NCBI RefSeq assembly: GCF_002482975.1
Contig: NZ_DLHA01000019.1
Coordinates: forward strand, 546,394 to 610,393
From: Flavobacterium sp. UBA7680
GTDB taxonomy: Bacteria; Bacteroidota; Bacteroidia; Flavobacteriales; Flavobacteriaceae
DNA length: 64,000 nt
Direction of reading: 5' to 3'
Part shown: piece by piece, positions 61,352 to 64,000 of the stretch
How positions within the stretch are numbered: the first letter of the stretch is position 1
How the letters are laid out: every line of letters starts with the position of its first letter
Notes under the pieces: generated by a model
Seen by the model: only the letters and a program-made list of their open reading frames with translations
Told to the model about the DNA's origin: nothing
Databases searched by the model: none
Program-made: the position numbers and the translations under genes

Positions 61352-62170
61352 ATGAACTTACAACATATTCCACAAATTAAGCATACTGACAGCGGGAATT
61401 TCTTTTTATTGGCGGGACCTTGCGCTATTGAAGGAGAGGAAATGGCTCTTAGAATTGCTGAGAAATTAGTTGGTATTACCGACAATCTTAAGATTCCTTA
61501 TGTGTTTAAAGGATCTTTTAAAAAAGCAAACCGTTCTAGAATTGATAGTTTTTCTGGAATTGGAGACGAAAAAGCTTTAAAAATTTTAAGAAAAGTTTCA
61601 GAAACTTTTCACATTCCAACAGTTACAGATATTCATACTAACGAAGATGCTGACATGGCAGCACAATACGTTGATGTTTTACAAATTCCTGCATTTTTAG
61701 TTCGTCAGACTGATTTAGTTGTGGCAGCTGCAAATACCGGAAAAGTGGTAAACTTGAAAAAAGGACAATTTATGAGTCCTGAAAGTATGAAACACGCGGT
61801 ACAAAAAGTATTAGACTGTAATAACGAAAATGTTGTCGTTACAGATCGTGGTACTATGTTTGGTTACCAAGACATGATTGTTGACTTTAGAGGAATTCCT
61901 ACTATGCAGCAATATGCTACAACGGTATTGGATGTTACGCACTCTTTGCAACAGCCAAACCAAACTGCCGGAGTTACGGGCGGAAGACCTGATATGATTG
62001 AAACTGTTGCTAAAGCTGGTATTGCAGTTGGTGTTGACGGAATTTTTATCGAAACACATTTTGACCCTGCAAACGCAAAAAGTGATGGCGCTAATATGCT
62101 TCATTTAGACTATTTTGAAGGTTTAATGAATAAGCTTGTTGCTATCAGAAAAACAGTTAACTCATTTTAA
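61352..62170 (+). CDS. kdsA: 3-deoxy-8-phosphooctulonate synthase (Kdo-8-phosphate synthase)
   Basis: A 272-residue enzyme that condenses arabinose 5-phosphate with phosphoenolpyruvate for the Kdo of lipopolysaccharide. Motifs are LLAGPCAIEGEEMALRIAEK (Cys24), VFKGSFKKANRSRIDSFSG, TVTDIHTNEDADMAAQYVD, RQTDLVVAAA and the TDRGTMFGYQDMIVDFRG loop. The Cys in GPCAIE, where E. coli KdsA has Asn, indicates the metal-dependent class. Nineteen base pairs downstream is an outer-membrane protein gene, probably in the same transcript. Confidence 0.96.
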   Translation: MNLQHIPQIKHTDSGNFFLLAGPCAIEGEEMALRIAEKLVGITDNLKIPYVFKGSFKKANRSRIDSFSGIGDEKALKILRKVSETFHIPTVTDIHTNEDADMAAQYVDVLQIPAFLVRQTDLVVAAANTGKVVNLKKGQFMSPESMKHAVQKVLDCNNENVVVTDRGTMFGYQDMIVDFRGIPTMQQYATTVLDVTHSLQQPNQTAGVTGGRPDMIETVAKAGIAVGVDGIFIETHFDPANAKSDGANMLHLDYFEGLMNKLVAIRKTVNSF

Positions 62171-62189
62171 ATTTAATACATTACGTTCA

Positions 62190-63095
62190 TTGAAAACAAA
62201 TATTTTAGTTTTCTTCTTATTGTGTTTTTCATTAAACACTTTTGCTCAGGAAGAAATCGCAGTAGAAAGGTACACAGCACATAATAAAGGAAAATTCTTT
62301 ATTTCATGGGGAGGAAACAGAGATAGTTACAGCCAGTCTGATGTGAATTTTAGAGGTAAAGATTATAACTTTACCGTTAATAATATGGTGGCTCACGATA
62401 AACCAAAAGGATATCATATTGATTATATCAATCCCGCAAATATGACAATTCCACAGACTAATTTTAGAATGGGATATTTCTTTAGTGATCATTACAGTGT
62501 TTCTATTGGCTGGGATCACATGAAATATGTAATGAGCCAAAATCAGATAGCTAATGTTACGGGTTCTATTAATTTACCTGCTGATCAGGCCGGACATATT
62601 TACAACGGAGAGTATAATAATACGCCTGTAGATATGTCTCAAGGAGGTGCTATAGAAGGTGGTTATGAAAAAGGTGTGACAAATCCAAATGGCCCTGCTT
62701 TTTTAATGTACGAACATACAGATGGTTTGAACTATATTAATACTGAGGTTTCCAGACATGATGACATTTCGAAATGGCTTGGTTTACCAAATACAGATAA
62801 ATTTCAGATTAACTTAACTGAAGGTTTAGGTGCCGGAGTTTTATACCCAAAAACAAATGCAACCGTTTTAGGAAAAGAACGTCATGATGATTTTCACGTT
62901 TCTGGTTATGGTGTATCTGCAAAAGCGGGAATTAATTTTACTTTCTTCAAATATTTCTATTTACAAGGAGAGTTAAAAACCGGTTATATCAATATGCAGG
63001 ATATTAGAACAACAGTAAGCAATGACGATAAAGCTTCGCAGCATTTTACATTCGTTCAGCGAATTATTGCTGTTGGAGGAATCTTTAGAATCTAA
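62190..63095 (+). CDS. Outer-membrane beta-barrel protein of unknown function
   Basis: The reading frame has no ATG near its beginning. A TTG at 62190 would start exactly at KTNILVFFLLCFSLNTFAQ, a clean signal peptide, so it is chosen; it gives 301 residues. A TTG at 62136 would overlap kdsA and lack a signal. The mature protein is rich in amphipathic strands (FFISWGGNRDSYSQSDVNF, FRMGYFFSDHYSVSIGWDHM, GVSAKAGINFTFFKYFYLQG) and ends AVGGIFRI, consistent with an outer-membrane barrel. I do not know its substrate. Confidence 0.8.
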   Translation: MKTNILVFFLLCFSLNTFAQEEIAVERYTAHNKGKFFISWGGNRDSYSQSDVNFRGKDYNFTVNNMVAHDKPKGYHIDYINPANMTIPQTNFRMGYFFSDHYSVSIGWDHMKYVMSQNQIANVTGSINLPADQAGHIYNGEYNNTPVDMSQGGAIEGGYEKGVTNPNGPAFLMYEHTDGLNYINTEVSRHDDISKWLGLPNTDKFQINLTEGLGAGVLYPKTNATVLGKERHDDFHVSGYGVSAKAGINFTFFKYFYLQGELKTGYINMQDIRTTVSNDDKASQHFTFVQRIIAVGGIFRI

Positions 63096-63117
63096 TACTT
63101 CTTCAAAAATATATTTT

Positions 63118-63151
63118 AAAAATAGTTATCATTTATTTGGTAACTATTTTT
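63118..63151 (+). terminator. Rho-independent terminator after the kdsA-barrel transcript
   Basis: Perfect 11-bp arms (AAAAATAGTTA / TAACTATTTTT) with a 12-base loop, followed by further T. It lies 23 bp past the barrel-protein stop codon. Confidence 0.8.
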
Positions 63152-63160
63152 TTTATTATT

Positions 63161-63179
63161 TACTTTGTATTTCAAAGTA
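63161..63179 (+). promoter_or_regulatory. Palindromic operator-like site upstream of the YiiX-type gene
   Basis: TACTTTG-TATTT-CAAAGTA, a perfect 7-bp inverted repeat with a 5-base spacer, 24 bp before the ATG at 63204. The left arm resembles a -7 box, so a repressor bound here would block transcription. A near copy with the same spacing occurs at 63936-63954. Confidence 0.6.
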
Positions 63180-63203
63180 CTTTATTTTCTATTTGAACAT
63201 ATC

Positions 63204-63884
63204 ATGAAAAAACAAAAATATATTTTCCTTATCATCACATTCGCATTAAGTTTTGGCTTGGCGTTGTTTGTAGCAATGAAAGTTTTTCCAAATAATCCGT
63301 TTTCGAAAACAAAGACGGAAACGAAAACTGAATCGAGTAAAATTCAGGATGGAGATATTATATTTCAAACTTCACAATCGCCTCAATGCGAAGCGGTACG
63401 AATTGCAACCAATTCTAAATTTTCTCATTGCGGAATTATTTATGATATAAACGGAAATTGGTTTGTTTTTGAAGCTGTTCAGCCTGTAAAACTTACTCCT
63501 TTTGATGAATGGATTCAGCACGGAAAAGACAATAAATATGTTGTAAAGCGATTAAAAAATGCTGATAAAGTTTTGACTCCGGCTGTTCTTCAAAAAATGA
63601 AAGAGTATAGCCAGCAGTTTGATGGAAAAGAATATGACGCTTATTTTGAATGGACGGATACTAGAATTTATTGTTCTGAATTGGTTTGGAAAATTTATAA
63701 AAATGCTGCAGGAATCGAGCTTTCAAAACTAAGAGAATTAAAGAGTTTTAATTTAGAAGATCCAAGAGTTCAAAAAATATTAAAAGAAAGATATGGGAAT
63801 GAAATTCCGTTAGAGGAAAAAGTGGTTGCCCCTTCAGACCTGGACGATTCGAATTTGCTTAAAACTATAATTGATAATTATTAA
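63204..63884 (+). CDS. YiiX/YebB-like NlpC/P60-superfamily cysteine hydrolase
   Basis: A 226-residue protein with an N-terminal membrane anchor or signal (IFLIITFALSFGLALFVAM). The ATG at 63204 is chosen because an upstream start would lie inside the operator. The catalytic domain is a permuted papain-like fold: the histidine is H75 in KFSHCGIIYD and the cysteine is C157 in TRIYCSELVWKIY, preceded by the QDGDIIFQTS strand. YiiX-type enzymes are thought to act on amide or ester bonds in peptidoglycan or lipids, but the substrate is unsettled. Confidence 0.88.
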   Translation: MKKQKYIFLIITFALSFGLALFVAMKVFPNNPFSKTKTETKTESSKIQDGDIIFQTSQSPQCEAVRIATNSKFSHCGIIYDINGNWFVFEAVQPVKLTPFDEWIQHGKDNKYVVKRLKNADKVLTPAVLQKMKEYSQQFDGKEYDAYFEWTDTRIYCSELVWKIYKNAAGIELSKLRELKSFNLEDPRVQKILKERYGNEIPLEEKVVAPSDLDDSNLLKTIIDNY

Positions 63885-63892
63885 AATTTGAT

Positions 63893-63922
63893 AAAAGCTA
63901 ATTTTAAAACCAATCAGCTTTT
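63893..63922 (+). terminator. Rho-independent terminator after the YiiX-type gene
   Basis: Arms AAAAGCT (63893-63899) and AGCTTTT (63916-63922) enclose 16 bases and are followed by T. It lies 8 bp past the stop codon. Confidence 0.6.
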
Positions 63923-63935
63923 TTATTTGATTATT

Positions 63936-63954
63936 TACTTTGAAATTCAAAGAA
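63936..63954 (+). promoter_or_regulatory. Second copy of the palindromic operator-like site
   Basis: TACTTTG-AAATT-CAAAGAA, the same 7-5-7 layout as 63161-63179 with one mismatched pair. It lies 18 bp before the ATG at 63973. Both copies are preceded by a TTATTTG-like stretch. Confidence 0.55.
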
Positions 63955-63972
63955 CTTTTAACCAACCAAAAC

Positions 63973-64000
63973 ATGAGAGATTATTTAATTGAAAAATTAT
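63973..64000 (+). CDS. Start of a gene cut off by the window edge
   Basis: Nine codons are visible (MRDYLIEKL), starting with an ATG 18 bp after the second operator-like site and beyond the terminator of the YiiX-type gene. Nothing can be said about its function. The shared upstream site suggests it answers to the same regulator as the YiiX-type gene. Confidence 0.45.

Noticed and set aside
1..64000. tRNA, rRNA, insertion sequences, integrases and phage genes
   Set aside because: I looked for their hallmark sequences and proteins and found none that I could support.

Overview
The window is AT-rich chromosomal DNA from a member of the Bacteroidota, almost certainly Flavobacterium or a close relative. 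The evidence is the gene families: type IX secretion (T9SS) genes including a PorD-like protein, a PorP/SprF protein and a giant protein with a gliding-motility-type sorting domain; an Oar-like TonB-dependent receptor; a Bacteroidota-type omega subunit; a JOHN/IND-like metallo-beta-lactamase; and Bacteroidota promoters with a TAnnTTTG -7 box close to start codons. I saw no rRNA, tRNA, CRISPR array, prophage or insertion sequence.

Layout. 1-4.3 kb (minus strand): the end of a porD-like gene, then coaBC, rpoZ, bamD, dapA and a DUF6913 gene. 4.4-8.9 kb: a UshA-type nucleotidase split into two genes (plus), a YhhN-like membrane protein and ligA (minus). 9.1-24.7 kb (minus): a surface-protein operon of a roughly 4,230-residue T9SS adhesin-like protein, its PorP/SprF partner and an OmpA/PD40 protein. 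The giant gene holds 18 in-phase copies of a 246-bp unit and five copies of an unnamed ~150-residue domain. 24.8-25.9 kb is the largest gene-free stretch. 26-31 kb (minus): DUF6495 gene, TonB-dependent receptor and the rpsF-rpsR-rplI operon. 31.1-37.4 kb: an orphan LytTR regulator (plus), then a tight minus-strand run of brkB-type gene, DUF2147 gene, metallo-beta-lactamase and priA, with nadC upstream. 37.6-43.8 kb (plus): DNA alkylation repair protein, a pirin-OsmC-GNAT operon, a secreted adenosine deaminase, a small monooxygenase-fold protein and rlmH. 43.8-45.8 kb (minus): two unknown genes and folP. 46-53.7 kb (plus): DUF1599, BT_3928-type protein, three accessory genes, a thioredoxin-like protein, tpiA, prmA and clpS. 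53.7-60 kb (plus): accessory genes including a WG-repeat protein between two similar hairpins, an AGMO-like ether-lipid enzyme overlapping a YhhN lysoplasmalogenase, and a run of unknown small proteins. 60.3-64 kb (plus): arylamine N-acetyltransferase, kdsA, an outer-membrane protein and a YiiX-type hydrolase, and the start of one more gene.

How the genes work together. Housekeeping functions (CoA, lysine/peptidoglycan precursor, folate, NAD, Kdo, ribosome, replication restart, outer-membrane assembly) sit beside cell-surface functions. The giant protein, the SprF-like protein and the OmpA protein form a secretion and surface-display unit. The split nucleotidase and the secreted adenosine deaminase could together process external nucleotides.

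The second half of the window is rich in intergenic imperfect palindromes built from short repeated words, in rho-independent hairpins, and in small lineage-specific genes. The least explained items are the ~150-residue repeated domain of the giant protein, the duplicated palindromic operator at the right edge, the duplicated barrel-like protein at 59.5 kb and the structured element before kdsA. No single previously undescribed system is proven from the sequence alone.
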